DNA of 64,000 nucleotides, taken from contig JBCCGG010000021.1 of the NCBI GenBank assembly GCA_039029395.1, positions 1 through 64,000 on the forward strand, written 5' to 3'. The notes under the pieces were generated by a model that saw only the letters and a program-made list of their open reading frames with translations, did not search any database and was not told where the DNA came from. Numbering within the stretch: position 1 is the stretch's first letter; every line of letters begins with the position of its first letter. Shown piece after piece: positions 1 through 8,137 of this stretch. Source of the DNA: JBCCGG01 sp039029395. GTDB lineage: Bacteria > Pseudomonadota > Alphaproteobacteria > Kiloniellales > JAKSDN01. The translations under genes and the position numbers were made by a program.

Positions 1-747
1 CACGTGGGCGATCACCCCGCCGGGCGCCACGGCGGCGATCGCGGCGGCCCGGGTCGGGCCGGCGCCGACCGCATCGAGAACGATCTCGAAGCTGGCCGCC
101 TCGGCCGGCTCGGCCAAGGGATCGAAGGCGTCGAGCCCGGCCTTGGCGGCGGTCGCCCGGCGCAAGGCGTTGGTCTCGGCGAGACGCACCTGGCGCGCGC
201 CCCACGCCTTGAGGACCAGCCCGCCCAGCAAGCCGACCGAGCCGCCGCCGATGACCAGGGCCCGGGCCTCGGGCAGGGGCCGCCAGCTTGCCCGGGCGGC
301 GAGCGCCAGGGCGTGCCACGCGGTGGCGCAGGGCTCGGTTAGCGCCGCCTTGGCCGGGTCCAGGCCGTCGGGCACGGGGATCAGGTTGGCCGCCGGCAGG
401 GCGATGCGCTCGGCGAAGGCGCCGGGCAGGCGCATGCCTATCAGCTCCCGGCTTTGGCAAAGATTGGCCCGGCCCTCTTGGCAATAGCGGCAGACGCCGC
501 AGGTGATCAGCGGGTTGAAGACCACCCGCTCGCCCGGCGCCGGGCCCTCGAGCACGAGCCCGCAGGCCTCGTGGCCGAGGATCATCGGCGGCACCCGGCG
601 CGGGTCGTGGCCGTGCCAGGCGTGCATGTCCGAGCCGCAGATGCCGACCGCCTCGACCTGGACCAGGGCGTCGCCGGCGGCGGGCGCGGGCTCCGGCTCG
701 TCCCGGAACTGGGTCTCGTGGTTTGCCGTGTAGACCAGGGCCTTCAT
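1..747 (-). CDS. Zinc-dependent alcohol dehydrogenase (MDR family), C-terminus beyond window
   Basis: Partial gene: the start codon is at 747 and the reading frame runs off the left edge, leaving about 249 residues. It begins MKALVYTANHE and contains GICGSD (catalytic zinc cysteine), ILGHEACG (GHE zinc motif), a four-cysteine structural zinc lobe (CGVCRYCQEGRANLC) and the start of a Rossmann fold (VIGGGSVGLLGG). This is the medium-chain dehydrogenase layout of polyol and sugar-acid 5-dehydrogenases. A GAGG Shine-Dalgarno sits just before the ATG, and the SDR gene ends 8 bases upstream. Next to an IdnO-like SDR and a TRAP importer, an L-idonate-type dehydrogenase is a reasonable inference, but the substrate is not proven. 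Confidence 0.88.
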   Translation of the reverse strand, partial: MKALVYTANHETQFRDEPEPAPAAGDALVQVEAVGICGSDMHAWHGHDPRRVPPMILGHEACGLVLEGPAPGERVVFNPLITCGVCRYCQEGRANLCQSRELIGMRLPGAFAERIALPAANLIPVPDGLDPAKAALTEPCATAWHALALAARASWRPLPEARALVIGGGSVGLLGGLVLKAWGARQVRLAETNALRRATAAKAGLDAFDPLAEPAEAASFEIVLDAVGAGPTRAAAIAAVAPGGVIAHV

Positions 748-755
748 GGATCGCC

Positions 756-1514
756 TCACTTCGCCGTATAGCCGCCGTCCACGTGGAGCACCTGGCCTGT
801 CACGTAGTCGGAGGCCGGCGCGGCCAGAAAGACCGCGGGCCCGACCAGGTCGGCCAGCTGGCCGTTGCGCCCGATGCAGGTTTGCGCCGCGTGATGGGCC
901 GCGATCTTAGCATCGGCGAAGACCGCGGCGGTCAGCTCGGTCGGAAAGAATCCGGGCGCGATCGCGTTGCAGGTGATGCCGTGGCGCGACCAGGCCTCGG
1001 CCATGGCCCGGGTCAGCTGGGCCACGCCGCCCTTGGAGGCGCCGTAGGCGATGCCGTTGGCGAAGGCCCGGCTCGACTGCAGGGAGGCGACATTGATGAT
1101 CCGCCCCCAGCCCTTGGCGCGCATCGCCGGCACCAGGGCCTGGGCCAGGAAGAAGGGCGCGGAGAGATTGAGATCCAAGGTCGCCCGCCAGCGCTCGGCC
1201 GTCACCTCGTCTGCGCCCTGACGCGGGTTCAGGCCCGCCGCGTTGACCAGAATGTCCGGCGCGCCGAAGGGCTCGGCGATCCTGGGCGCCAGCGCGGCCG
1301 TCTCGGTCACGTCGCCCGCCAGGGCCGCCGCGCGCCCGCCCGCGGCCTCGACGTCCCGCGCCCAGTCGGCCAGCTCGGCCTCGCGCCGGGCGACCCCGAC
1401 AACCGCTGCGCCTGCCTCGGCTAGGGCGCTGGCGATCGCCCGGCCGATGCCCGCGCTGGCGCCGGTGACGCAAGCGACCTTGCCGCTCAGGCTAAACAGG
1501 GCATCCGTGGACAT
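756..1514 (-). CDS. SDR family oxidoreductase, gluconate 5-dehydrogenase-like
   Basis: A 252-residue classical short-chain dehydrogenase starting at MSTDALFSLSGK. It has the cofactor motif TGASAGIG near residue 17, NAAG, the catalytic Ser in NVASLQSS, YGASK (Tyr and Lys) and a C-terminal DYVTGQVLHVDGGY. The pattern fits NAD(P)-dependent ketoreductases such as gluconate 5-dehydrogenase (IdnO). A TTG codon at 1532 would overlap the TRAP permease stop, but the ATG at 1514 gives the usual family N-terminus, so I chose it. It lies between the TRAP genes and the zinc dehydrogenase on the same strand, so it is probably cotranscribed. The exact substrate is inferred from context only. Confidence 0.88.
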   Translation of the reverse strand: MSTDALFSLSGKVACVTGASAGIGRAIASALAEAGAAVVGVARREAELADWARDVEAAGGRAAALAGDVTETAALAPRIAEPFGAPDILVNAAGLNPRQGADEVTAERWRATLDLNLSAPFFLAQALVPAMRAKGWGRIINVASLQSSRAFANGIAYGASKGGVAQLTRAMAEAWSRHGITCNAIAPGFFPTELTAAVFADAKIAAHHAAQTCIGRNGQLADLVGPAVFLAAPASDYVTGQVLHVDGGYTAK

Positions 1515-1528
1515 GGGCAACGATGAGG

Positions 1529-2848
1529 TCAATAGATGTCGGGCAGGAACACGGTCGAGATCACCGGAACATAGGCAATCAGCAGCACGATGACCAGCAT
1601 GCCGAGCACGTAGGGTCCGGCCCGCGCGGCGATCTTCAAGACCGATTCACCAGTGATACCGGAAATGACGAAGAGGTTGAGCCCGAGCGGCGGTGTGATG
1701 AAACCAACGCCCAGGGCGGTAATCATCATTATGCAGAACTGTATTTCGTTCATGCCAATCTCTTGAGCCAGCGGCAGCAAGATCGGCGCAAGAATGACGA
1801 TGTTGGGCGTGGTCTCCATGACACAGCCGGCCCCGATCAAAATCCCGATCATCAACAGCTTGATCAAGAGCGGATCTTCGGTCAGCGTGGTGACGGCGAA
1901 GATGATGCCTTGGGGTACATTGAGCGCTGCCAAAGCCTGTGCCAGCGGCAGCGACATGGCGATGATCGGCAGGATGACGCCATTAACTTTCGCGGAACTG
2001 ACCAGCATCTTCGGAAAATCGGCAAGCGTCAGCGTGCCTTGAAGCAGGCCGATGATAATGGTCGTGGCGACGGCGACCGCGGCGGCCTCGGTCGGCGTGA
2101 AGATGCCTGAATAGATACCGCCCAGAATGATAATCGGAACCAGGAGGGCATAGCGCCCGTCCCAAACAGCCTTGCGCCAACGGTGGAGCGAGAACCCCGC
2201 CGTGTCGCCCTCGAAGTTGTGGATACGGTTCATCACCATGTTGGTGACCATGATCGAAATCATAATCATCACGCCTGGTATGGCCGCAGCGAGAAACAGT
2301 GTCGATGCCGATATGCCCAAGACCAGACCGATGATGATATAGGCAATCGAGGGGGGAATAAGGATGCCCGTGCAGGCTCCTGAAGCGACCAGCGCACAGG
2401 CGTAAGGGCGCGGGTAGCCCTTGGCGACCAGCTTGTGGATGGTCATGCGTCCGACCGCCGCGGCCCCCGCCGCGTCTGACCCCGAAATACACGCAAAGAA
2501 GCCACAGCCAAGAACCGTAGCAGTGCCGAGGCCGGCACGGAATCCGCCGGTTGTGGCGTCGGCCACGTCTAGAAGCTTGTTAGACAGGCCGGTGCGGACG
2601 AGAACATCGCCGGTCAAGATGAACAGGGGGACCGCTATGAGCGCAAAGTGGTCGATGCCATCGAACAACGACTCGCCTAGCAGTGAGATCGGCAGTACGT
2701 CTGTCACCAAAAGCATGACTACGGCGCCGACTCCAATGGCGGCCCAAACTGGAACGGCAAGGGCGATCAGCGCGATGATAAGGAGGACGGGGCCATAGAA
2801 CTCCCATCCGAGATCGATAGTCTGGTCCTGCATTGTTTGCCAAAGCAT
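1529..2848 (-). CDS. dctM: TRAP transporter large permease (DctM)
   Basis: A 439-residue, very hydrophobic protein with about 12 predicted membrane segments, the usual length for the large DctM subunit of tripartite ATP-independent periplasmic transporters. Characteristic stretches are GSDAAGAAAVGRM near residue 120, PPSIAYIIIG, and ITPPLGLNLFV near the C-terminus. It forms the ion-coupled translocation channel with DctQ in the inner membrane. The start at 2848 is preceded by AGGGGA at good spacing, 11 bases after the dctQ stop. The gene lies in an operon dctP-dctQ-dctM-SDR-dehydrogenase. Confidence 0.95.
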   Translation of the reverse strand: MLWQTMQDQTIDLGWEFYGPVLLIIALIALAVPVWAAIGVGAVVMLLVTDVLPISLLGESLFDGIDHFALIAVPLFILTGDVLVRTGLSNKLLDVADATTGGFRAGLGTATVLGCGFFACISGSDAAGAAAVGRMTIHKLVAKGYPRPYACALVASGACTGILIPPSIAYIIIGLVLGISASTLFLAAAIPGVMIMISIMVTNMVMNRIHNFEGDTAGFSLHRWRKAVWDGRYALLVPIIILGGIYSGIFTPTEAAAVAVATTIIIGLLQGTLTLADFPKMLVSSAKVNGVILPIIAMSLPLAQALAALNVPQGIIFAVTTLTEDPLLIKLLMIGILIGAGCVMETTPNIVILAPILLPLAQEIGMNEIQFCIMMITALGVGFITPPLGLNLFVISGITGESVLKIAARAGPYVLGMLVIVLLIAYVPVISTVFLPDIY

Positions 2849-2859
2849 CTCGCCGTCCC

Positions 2860-3387
2860 CTAATCGTCAAACATCCGCTCGCCTTCGTAGACCGGCCGAC
2901 CACTTCGCAGGTCGCCCAAATCGCGCCATATCGACTGGCCTAGGCGATAGATCATGAGTGAAAAGCCAAGCGGCACCGCGGCTAGAAACCAAGCCAGGCT
3001 AATTCGCAAGCCATGGGTGACCGAACCGAACCTCAAGGAAATCTCCAGGGATTCGATCGCTGTGTAGACGGCGAGCACCGCCATCCCAAGCATGCAGAAA
3101 TCGCCGAGGAGATAGATTGCCGCTTTGGCGCGATTGGAAAGATAGTGAAGCAAAACATCAATTCGGATGTGAGCGCGCTCCTTCACCGCGGCAGAGGCGC
3201 CGACCCAGGCGAGATAAATGAAGGCATAACGCGCGATCTCTTCTCCCCAAATCGACGAGTAGGAAAGGACGAAGCGCCGCACGACTTCGACGACGATGGT
3301 CGCAACGATCATCGCGTAGAACCCGAGCAGCAACCAGCGTTCGGCATTGTCGTCCAGGCGACTCCAGAATGACTGGGAACTCTTCAT
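2860..3387 (-). CDS. dctQ: TRAP transporter small permease (DctQ)
   Basis: A 175-residue protein with four hydrophobic segments (roughly residues 17-37, 50-67, 90-110 and 130-150), the size and topology of the DctQ small membrane subunit. It contains SSIWGEEIARYAFIYLAWVG, close to the conserved W-x-E-E-x-x-R region of the family. DctQ links the periplasmic binding protein to DctM. GAGGAA precedes the ATG. It is separated from dctP by 110 bases that hold a strong stem-loop, unlike the tight junction with dctM. Confidence 0.93.
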   Translation of the reverse strand: MKSSQSFWSRLDDNAERWLLLGFYAMIVATIVVEVVRRFVLSYSSIWGEEIARYAFIYLAWVGASAAVKERAHIRIDVLLHYLSNRAKAAIYLLGDFCMLGMAVLAVYTAIESLEISLRFGSVTHGLRISLAWFLAAVPLGFSLMIYRLGQSIWRDLGDLRSGRPVYEGERMFDD

Positions 3388-3469
3388 CGGACAGCTTCCT
3401 CGCTTGTCTCGCGGCGGTCGAGACCGGCAGCGAGACCGTGTTCGCGGCAGCAGGGTTGGCTTTGCGCGA

Positions 3470-3494
3470 CTGGCCCGGTCTCTAACCGGGCCAG
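3470..3494 (-). other. Stem-loop directly after dctP
   Basis: A perfect 9-bp stem (CTGGCCCGG with CCGGGCCAG) and 7-base loop lie three bases beyond the dctP stop codon. No T-run follows in the direction of transcription, so it is a weak candidate terminator. A hairpin placed after a binding-protein gene often stabilises or partly terminates the message, giving more binding protein than permease. That role is an inference here. Confidence 0.6.
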
Positions 3495-3497
3495 ATA

Positions 3498-4652
3498 TCA
3501 GGCGTCGTGCACGTAGAGGCGACTTTGTGTACTGGCTGCCTCATCGAGCTTGCCGAAGGCATCCATCGAGCCTGCCAGCTCTGTCTTGAAGCTCTCCCAC
3601 TCCGGCCGCTGATAGCCGCCCGCTGCGATCCATTCATCGAGCTCTGCAGCGGTGGGGGAATAGAACTCTACGCCGGCCTTGCGCATTTCCGCCATGGCAT
3701 AGTTGCGCGCCGCCGGCACCTTGGCGAGGTTCTGTTGGGCCGTGATTTCCGAGGCGAAGATGACACCGTCCTGCACGTCGGCCGGAAGCCCTTGGAACCA
3801 TTCCAGATTGCAGGAATAGACCTGACTGTCAGGCACGGCCTGGGAGAATGTGACCCAAGAAAGGATGTCGTTGAAGCCGAAAACGTAGAGCGCTCCGACT
3901 GCCGGGTCCAGCGCGTCTGCGACGCCCTGCTTGATCGCCGAGGGAGTCTCGCCCCAGGCCACCGGCGTCGGGTTGGCGCCGATCATCCGGTAGTATTGCT
4001 GTAGCATCTTGGAGCCGGGGACGCGGAATTTGATGCCAGAAAGGTCCGCGGGTGTCTTGATCGGCCCGTCGCCCCCTTTGCGTAATGCCACGACGCGCGG
4101 GTCAATGACCACATACCACAAGGCCTTAAATCCCTTTGCCTCGACCTTGGGGTGAACCTCCGCTTTCCAGGCCTCCGAGTTGACCAGATTCACGAACTTC
4201 TGATTGGCACCGCAAAAATACGGCAGATTGATCAGGTCGACCACCGGCGCAAAGGGCGCGAAGTTGGACAGTGAATGCTGCGCAGCTTGGATCGTCCCGT
4301 TCTGCACTTTCTGAGCCAGCGCGCCGCCGGCGCCAAGCTGGCCGCCCGGCGCCAGACGCACGTAGATCTTGCCGTTGGTGGCGTTCTGGATGTTCTCCTT
4401 AAAATCCAGTTGCATAATCGGGTAGCTTCGCGAGGCACCCAGAATATAGGCCGTCGCCAGAGTCATGCTGTGCTCAGCAGCCTTTTGGCGCTGCTTTTCC
4501 TCCTTGGCGGTCTGCGCCGCCGCCTCGGAGCTGGCCAACGTGCCTGCGGCTCCAGCGACCACGGCTGCGGTGAACCCGTACTTCGTCGAGATTTCCAGGA
4601 AACGGCGCCGTTCCTCGGATTTGAGGCCGCTGCGGTCAAGCTGTGTTGTCAT
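3498..4652 (-). CDS. dctP: TRAP transporter substrate-binding protein (DctP family), Tat-exported
   Basis: A 384-residue periplasmic solute receptor. The N-terminus carries a twin-arginine signal (RRRFLEISTKYG at about residues 16-27) followed by a hydrophobic stretch ending near SSEAAAQ. The mature part has DctP features: KFRVPGSKMLQQYYRMIGANPTPV, a central SAIKQGVADALDP, and WFQGLPADVQDGV. It captures an organic acid in the periplasm and delivers it to DctQ/DctM. GGGAGGATACC precedes the ATG. The small membrane protein gene lies just upstream, and the whole unit starts from the LacI-controlled promoter. The neighbouring dehydrogenases suggest a sugar acid as ligand, but this cannot be read from the sequence. 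Confidence 0.93.
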   Translation of the reverse strand: MTTQLDRSGLKSEERRRFLEISTKYGFTAAVVAGAAGTLASSEAAAQTAKEEKQRQKAAEHSMTLATAYILGASRSYPIMQLDFKENIQNATNGKIYVRLAPGGQLGAGGALAQKVQNGTIQAAQHSLSNFAPFAPVVDLINLPYFCGANQKFVNLVNSEAWKAEVHPKVEAKGFKALWYVVIDPRVVALRKGGDGPIKTPADLSGIKFRVPGSKMLQQYYRMIGANPTPVAWGETPSAIKQGVADALDPAVGALYVFGFNDILSWVTFSQAVPDSQVYSCNLEWFQGLPADVQDGVIFASEITAQQNLAKVPAARNYAMAEMRKAGVEFYSPTAAELDEWIAAGGYQRPEWESFKTELAGSMDAFGKLDEAASTQSRLYVHDA

Positions 4653-4676
4653 GGTATCCTCCCGTGTTTCGGATGC

Positions 4677-4922
4677 CTAAATGTTTGTTTCCGTGTCTTT
4701 TTCGTTTTTGTTTTGGTCTTTCTCGCGCTGCGCCCGCTCGTAGTTAAGGCAGGCAACGATGAAAAGCACCACAGCTCCAAAGAGCGTGAGAAACTCCCCG
4801 ACGTCGCCAAGGCCCGGTACCGTGGTGGCGCCGTCGAGCACGGCGATTTTTCCGACTACGATGTTGCCGACAAAGACCGCGAAGAGAATCCCAGCGCCGA
4901 AGAGTGCCATTCGTCCAGTCAT
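4677..4922 (-). CDS. Small two-helix membrane protein, first gene of TRAP operon
   Basis: An 81-residue protein starting MTGRMALFGAG with two hydrophobic segments (about residues 4-22 and 42-60) and a very charged tail (ERAQREKDQNKNEKDTE). The ATG at 4922 follows GGGGGAGGAG; a TTG at 4949 would sit inside the operator, so it was not used. I do not recognise a family. It is the promoter-proximal gene of the TRAP unit, 24 bases before dctP, so it may assist or modulate the transporter. It could also be an independent small membrane protein. Confidence 0.75.
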   Translation of the reverse strand: MTGRMALFGAGILFAVFVGNIVVGKIAVLDGATTVPGLGDVGEFLTLFGAVVLFIVACLNYERAQREKDQNKNEKDTETNI

Positions 4923-4944
4923 CTCCTCCCCCTGCACTTCGTTT

Positions 4945-4958
4945 TGCAAGCGCTTACA
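4945..4958. promoter_or_regulatory. LacI-family operator, TRAP side
   Basis: TGCAAGCGCTTACA is a near-perfect palindrome built on the LacI/GalR core AAGCGCTT. It lies just downstream of the predicted TRAP operon start site and overlaps the 5' leader of the small membrane protein gene. That position suits repression by blocking initiation. Confidence 0.82.
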
Positions 4959-4966
4959 TTTGGATC

Positions 4967-4995
4967 ACTGTATATTGTCCAATCGAGCTTGTCAA
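4967..4995 (-). promoter_or_regulatory. Predicted sigma70-type promoter of the TRAP operon
   Basis: On the minus strand TTGACA (4995-4990) and TACAGT (4972-4967) are separated by exactly 17 bases. Initiation would fall near 4960, next to the operator at 4945-4958. The perfect -35 box and spacing make this one of the clearest promoters in the window. Confidence 0.72.
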
Positions 4996-5077
4996 ACCTG
5001 CAATTCTTAGCGAAAATAGGCTTATAAATTGTCGATATTTTAGATCTGGCGATCAGGTTCAAATCGAAAAAGAGAGA

Positions 5078-5089
5078 GCAAGCGCTTGC
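5078..5089. promoter_or_regulatory. LacI-family operator overlapping the repressor start codon
   Basis: GCAAGCGCTTGC is a perfect 12-bp palindrome that includes the TTG start of the LacI gene. It shares the AAGCGCTT core with the site 130 bp away. Two sites of this kind suggest repression of both divergent units, perhaps with looping. Confidence 0.82.
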
Positions 5090-6114
5090 AGAAAGATCCC
5101 CGGATCAGGCCGAAGTTGGACGACGTGGCGGCCCGCGCCGGGGTCTCGACCGCGACCGTGTCGCGTTGCCTGAGCGCGCCGCAAAAGGTCCGCCCGGCGG
5201 TGCGCCAGCGGGTCGAAGCGGCGATCGCCGAGCTCGGCTACCGGCCCCACGGCGCGGCCCGGGCGCTCGCCTCCCGGCGCAGCCACACCGTGGGCGCGGT
5301 GATCCCGACCCTCGACAACGCGATCTTCGCCACCGTCGTGCAGACTCTTCAGCGCGGCTTGGCGGCGGCCGGGCGGACCCTTCTGCTGGCCGCCTCGGAC
5401 TACGACCAGGAGCGTGAGCGCGCCCAGATCGAGAACCTGGTGGTGCGCGGCGTCGACGGATTGATGCTGACCGGCGAGGCGCGCGACCCGGCGCTCTTCG
5501 AGCTCTTGGCGCGGCGCGGCATCCGTTACGTGAACACCTACGTGCACCACCCGGGCTCGCCCCACCCCTCGATCGGCTTCGACAACCGCCGGGCCATGGA
5601 GAAGCTGATCGCTTATCTCTACGATCTGGGCCACCGGCGCTTTGCCATGATCGCCGGGATCGCGGAGGCCAGCGACCGGGCCGGCGAGCGCATCGAGGGC
5701 ACCCAGGCGGCGCTCAAGAAGCGGCGGCTGAAGCTGGTGCCCGAGGGGCTGATCGCCCGGCCCTACACGATCGCCGACGGCCGCGCGGCTCTGCGCCACC
5801 TGATGGCGCTCGCGCCCCGACCCACCGCGGTGGTTTGCGGCAACGACGTGCTGGCGCTCGGCGCCCTGCTCGAGGCTCCGACGCTCGGCCTCCGTGTGCC
5901 CCGGGACCTCTCGATTACCGGCTTCGACGATCTGGATTTGGCGCGCGAGGTGCCGCCGGGGCTGACCACGGTGCACGCACCGCTCGAGCAAATGGGCCGC
6001 CTGACCGCCGACTACCTCGTGGGCGCCGAGCCGCCCGGCGACGCCCCCCACCACGTGGAGCTCCCGGCCGAGCTGGTGGTGCGCGGCTCGAGCGGCGCGG
6101 CGCCGAAGGGCTAA
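5086..6114 (+). CDS. LacI family transcriptional regulator
   Basis: A 342-residue repressor with an N-terminal HTH (KLDDVAARAGVSTATVSRCL, residues 10-29) and hinge (VRQRVEAAIAELGYRPHGAARALASRR). The periplasmic-binding-like sensor starts at HTVGAVIPTLDN and includes GFDNRRAMEKLIAYLYDLGHRR and SITGFDDLDLAREVPPGLTT. The likely TTG start is preceded by a purine run (AGAGAGAG). It is divergent from the TRAP operon and flanked by two matching operators. It probably releases DNA on binding the imported sugar acid or a derivative. The effector is unknown. Confidence 0.93.
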   Translation: MQKDPRIRPKLDDVAARAGVSTATVSRCLSAPQKVRPAVRQRVEAAIAELGYRPHGAARALASRRSHTVGAVIPTLDNAIFATVVQTLQRGLAAAGRTLLLAASDYDQERERAQIENLVVRGVDGLMLTGEARDPALFELLARRGIRYVNTYVHHPGSPHPSIGFDNRRAMEKLIAYLYDLGHRRFAMIAGIAEASDRAGERIEGTQAALKKRRLKLVPEGLIARPYTIADGRAALRHLMALAPRPTAVVCGNDVLALGALLEAPTLGLRVPRDLSITGFDDLDLAREVPPGLTTVHAPLEQMGRLTADYLVGAEPPGDAPHHVELPAELVVRGSSGAAPKG

Positions 6115-6234
6115 CGCTGCGCCCACAGTCCTGCCCCAGGCTTTCCACCCTATCGCCGTCTCCCCGCCCTGCCGTCGCCACTCTGGGCCGGCCTAATCGC
6201 GCGAGGATCCAGGACAGGGAAAAGGACAGGAACC

Positions 6235-6612
6235 ATGAGTCCACGAAAACACGGCCGTCTCCTCTCGGCCACCCTGGCCACCGGCCTTTTGCTGGCGCCG
6301 TCGATCGCCGGGGCTGGCGCCTTGCAGGGGCCCGAGGTGGTCAACGTAAACGTCAACTTCAGCAGCCAGCTGCCCTTGTCGGATCTCAGCGACGAGACCC
6401 TCGCCCGGGCACAGAAGGCGGGGCGCAAGCTGATCTACCGCATGATCCGCGACGAGTGCGACGTGCTCAAATCGGTCGTGGCCCGGACCTGCCGTCTGAC
6501 CAACCTCAACGTCAATGCCCAGGTGCGCACCCAGCACAACCCGCCGACTCTGCAGCTCTACATCAACGGCGGCGGCAACTTCTCGATCACCCTGAAGGGC
6601 GAGGACGAGTGA
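6235..6612 (+). CDS. Secreted protein of unknown function, 125 aa
   Basis: The first 27 residues are a typical Sec signal peptide (basic start, LLSATLATGLLLAPSIAGAGA). The mature part is about 98 residues with two cysteines (DECDVL and RTCRLTN) that could form a disulfide. It ends in an Asn-rich hydrophobic segment (YINGGGNFSITLKGEDE). GGACAGGAACC before the ATG is a plausible ribosome site. I do not recognise a family. The LacI gene lies upstream and a small membrane protein gene downstream on the same strand. Confidence 0.75.
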   Translation: MSPRKHGRLLSATLATGLLLAPSIAGAGALQGPEVVNVNVNFSSQLPLSDLSDETLARAQKAGRKLIYRMIRDECDVLKSVVARTCRLTNLNVNAQVRTQHNPPTLQLYINGGGNFSITLKGEDE

Positions 6613-6659
6613 GCCACCGGAGCAGGCCTGGCCAAATCGCACTGGGCGTCGCCTGAAAG

Positions 6660-7010
6660 ATGGAGCGCTTTGCGGCGGCCATGCTGACCATGCTGTTCTT
6701 GCCCTTCGCGATCGCAGCGGTCCTGCCGTCGCGCCGTTGGCTGATCGCCTATGGGCTGTTTGTCTTCGGCTTTTTCTGTTGGGTGCATTACAACGCGATG
6801 ACAATCGACGAAAGCAACGACAGCTTCGGCGCCCTGTTGGCCCTTGGCCTGTTCTACACGGCTGCGATCTCGGGCGCCATCGGCACTGGGGCGAAGGCGG
6901 TCAGCCTGGCCTTGCGCGCCCAAGAGCTCAGCCTATGGATCGCCGCCCTGCCTCTGGTTTTCGGCTTTACCCTGCTGCTTGTGCCGGTCGTTGCAAGCGT
7001 CACGCGCTAG
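6660..7010 (+). CDS. Small integral membrane protein, 116 aa
   Basis: The protein is largely hydrophobic with three or four likely membrane helices (about residues 5-22, 27-43, 58-80 and 90-112) joined by short loops such as NAMTIDESNDS. No family or catalytic motif is evident. It follows the secreted protein by 47 bases and may share its transcript. Its last codon overlaps the convergent gene at 7007 by four bases. No strong ribosome site is visible. Confidence 0.65.
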   Translation: MERFAAAMLTMLFLPFAIAAVLPSRRWLIAYGLFVFGFFCWVHYNAMTIDESNDSFGALLALGLFYTAAISGAIGTGAKAVSLALRAQELSLWIAALPLVFGFTLLLVPVVASVTR

Positions 7011-8137
7011 AGCTTGAGCGCCCAGACCGCGACCGCTTCGCCGGGCGGGTCGGCGACCAGCAGCAGTAGGTCCCGGCCCGGGTCGTACTCCAGGTTATAG
7101 TTCATCGCCACACCGAACGGCAGCTCGGCGCCCTCAACCTGAGTCCAGGCGTCGGCCGCGGCGTCATAGAGCCAGGTCTCGGCGCGCGCCGTCCGACGGG
7201 ACTTCTTGTCTGGGTCTGGATGACGGTCGACCAGGACCACGGTGCGGCCGAGGCCCGGGTGGTAGGCCATGGGCGGATACTTCGCGCCGGGCGGGCGCAA
7301 ACCCGGCGTTGTCCTGACTTGGGCCCGGCCGGCCGACGGCTCGAAGACCACCACCTCGTTGCCCCACTTGTGGCTGCCGAAGGCGACCAGCGTGTCGTTG
7401 CCGGCATCGTAGGCCACGTTGTTGCCCCAGCCCAGAAGGCCGCCGTCGCCAAGCCGGCGCCAGCGGCCCTCGGCCAGGGAGAGCCCGTGAACCCCATCGC
7501 CGCGCAAGCCGAGGGTTCGGCCGCGCTTTGGGTCAAAGGCGGTTGCGCGGGGAAAGAAGTGGACCGGCGCGGCGTCCAGCGCGCGCCAGCGGCCGCTTGC
7601 CAGATCGAGGATCCAGGTGGGATGGCGTCGGACCTCGGGCCAAACCGCCGCCAGAGCGTTGGTGAAGCGGCCGGGCTCCATATGCTTGGGCAGGCTGGCG
7701 ACCACCAGGGCGTCGGCCGCCGGATCGTAGGTCACCGCGCCGTAGGTGTGCATGGCCCAGGGGTGCGTGCCGTTGGGGCCGGCGACCGGCAGGCCATCGG
7801 CGCTTACCCGATAGCTTCGTCGCTCGTCGTCGGGATAGAGCCGGGACCAGCTCAGGCTCTCCAAGTCGAAAATCAGGGGGCTGTTGGTCCAGTCGTCCCT
7901 GGAGTGGGTGTCGCTGCCGAACAGCACCAGGCGCCCGCGCTTGCTGTCGAAGGCGCTGCCGCCGTGCTTCTGGCGCAGGAAGGCAACGGCATCCTCCGGC
8001 TGCTGCTGGTGGATCATGACCCAGCGCCCGGCGGGCAATTGGTCGAGCGCCGGCACGCCATCACCGGCGCGCGCGATCCCGCCCGCCGCAAGACAGAATA
8101 GAACAGCTGCAAGAAAGCTTCGCACGGCTTTGACCAC
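7007..8137 (-). CDS. Secreted Kelch-like beta-propeller protein
   Basis: About 376 residues from a GTG at 8137. The N-terminus is a signal peptide (VRSFLAAVLFCLAAGGIARA). The mature chain has repeating blocks of the type FDSKRGRLVLFGSDTHS, YDPAADALVVASL, FDPKRGRTLGL, YDAGNDTLVAFGSH and YDPGRDLLLLVAD. Each has an F/Y-D-x-x-x-x-L pattern about 50 residues apart, as in Kelch or galactose-oxidase-type propellers. No catalytic residues are evident. An in-frame start at 8242 is possible, but it adds 35 residues before the signal peptide. The role is unknown; a binding or scaffolding function outside the cytoplasm is likely. Confidence 0.75.
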   Translation of the reverse strand: MVKAVRSFLAAVLFCLAAGGIARAGDGVPALDQLPAGRWVMIHQQQPEDAVAFLRQKHGGSAFDSKRGRLVLFGSDTHSRDDWTNSPLIFDLESLSWSRLYPDDERRSYRVSADGLPVAGPNGTHPWAMHTYGAVTYDPAADALVVASLPKHMEPGRFTNALAAVWPEVRRHPTWILDLASGRWRALDAAPVHFFPRATAFDPKRGRTLGLRGDGVHGLSLAEGRWRRLGDGGLLGWGNNVAYDAGNDTLVAFGSHKWGNEVVVFEPSAGRAQVRTTPGLRPPGAKYPPMAYHPGLGRTVVLVDRHPDPDKKSRRTARAETWLYDAAADAWTQVEGAELPFGVAMNYNLEYDPGRDLLLLVADPPGEAVAVWALKL

